From the NCBI GenBank assembly GCA_032622095.1, contig CP136061.1, positions 212,752,373-212,816,372 on the forward strand: a stretch of DNA of 64,000 nucleotides, given 5' to 3'. Made by a program: the position numbers and the translations under genes. Positions within the stretch are counted from its first letter, which is position 1; each line of letters starts with the position of its first letter. The notes beneath the pieces were generated by a model. That model saw only the letters and a list, made by a program, of their open reading frames with translations, was not told where the DNA came from and did no database searches. Positions 63,621-64,000 of the stretch are shown here, one piece after another. The stretch comes from Siphonodentalium dalli (Eukaryota; Mollusca; Scaphopoda; Gadilida; Siphonodentaliidae).

Positions 63621-64000
63621 AAATAGTTCAGTCAGAAACGAGAGGATCCAATAGCGTCCTGGTGTTGCTGAGCTTCAAAGTCAAATCATGCTTGTTAACA
63701 TCCAGAATATGAATATACTTCAACTATAGGTGATCAGTTTAACAATAATGCCCTGTAGAAATCATAAATAAGTGGTCAGCGAAAGTTGATAGATGTGATG
63801 GTGTCGGTCAATCATCTTCGATGACATCTGCGTTATCACAGGCCGAACCCCGCCAGGCAAACACGACTGACGACACTCCGGTATATGACCCGGGCTTCAC
63901 GTGTCCATTGTAGGATTATGTCCACTTTTGATCCTCACACAAGTTCGTCGATCATGAATACAAACGTTTGTTGAACTTTGTTCTTCACAAGACGGGTAAT
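63621..64000 (-). promoter_or_regulatory. Candidate promoter region of gene B
   Basis: This is the sequence immediately upstream of gene B on the - strand. It is less AT-rich than the introns near 63840-63900 and contains a CACGTG E-box at 63898-63903 and a CCCGGG nearby. Neither TATA box nor start site can be placed. The region continues beyond the window. Confidence 0.25.

Noticed and set aside
1-64000. Autonomous piggyBac, Harbinger or Helitron protein genes
   Set aside because: No frame of adequate length with a DDD/DDE or Rep-helicase pattern was seen. All DNA elements here look non-autonomous.

Overview
This window is eukaryotic nuclear DNA from an animal. It is AT-rich and almost entirely non-coding: short exons with GT/AG splice sites lie in introns of about 10 kb, the rest is packed with transposon copies, and nothing looks like an operon. 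The mix (5'-truncated non-LTR retrotransposons, Helitrons ending in CTAG, very many small TTAA-flanked MITEs) fits a marine invertebrate. A mollusc or other lophotrochozoan is my best guess, but no rRNA, mitochondrial or marker gene fixes the species. Two protein-coding genes can be reconstructed, and they are paralogues of each other. Both belong to the leucine repeat adaptor (LURAP1/FAM89) family, known in vertebrates as small adaptors for MRCK, LIMK and myosin regulation. Gene A is on the + strand with coding exons 16855-16899, 26774-27044 and 28547-28830 (199 aa). Gene B is on the - strand with exons 63602-63555, 50966-50687 and 37371-37148 (183 aa, or 189 aa from an upstream in-frame ATG). 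Each has a tiny first coding exon of 45-48 nt, a phase-0 first intron, a leucine-repeat exon, a phase-1 second intron, and a last exon ending in a shared Y-x-K-x-L-x-x-N-V-x-L-W-K motif. The genes converge tail to tail about 8 kb apart. Layout: 0-16 kb is intergenic (a composite TTAA element, a hairpin element, a CTTAAGCG-repeat domain, a 2.5-kb TIR element with a LINE inside, a 49-bp minisatellite, and one possible last exon of an unknown gene at 4.1 kb). 16.6-29 kb is gene A, whose first intron holds an inverted-dimer MITE and a LINE split by a TTAA MITE and a Harbinger-like element. Behind its stop codon lie two further copies of its C-terminal module. 29-37 kb is intergenic: a 5'-truncated LINE with a clear target-site duplication and a nested MITE, Helitron 3' regions, and a fold-back element. 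37-64 kb is gene B; its introns hold a recent tandem duplication, a Helitron inside a TIR element, a 3.4-kb palindrome of 527-bp satellite units, a second Harbinger-like element and many MITEs. The most notable points are the reconstructed paralogue pair, the repeated C-terminal module with frame-compensating indels, the tandemly repeated 3' splice site of gene A exon 2 (an exon closely flanked by MITEs on both sides), the palindromic satellite, and Helitrons carrying NRF1-like and nuclear-receptor-like motifs. No transposase able to mobilise the TTAA elements was seen. All similarity statements come from reading and remembered family patterns; no search was run.
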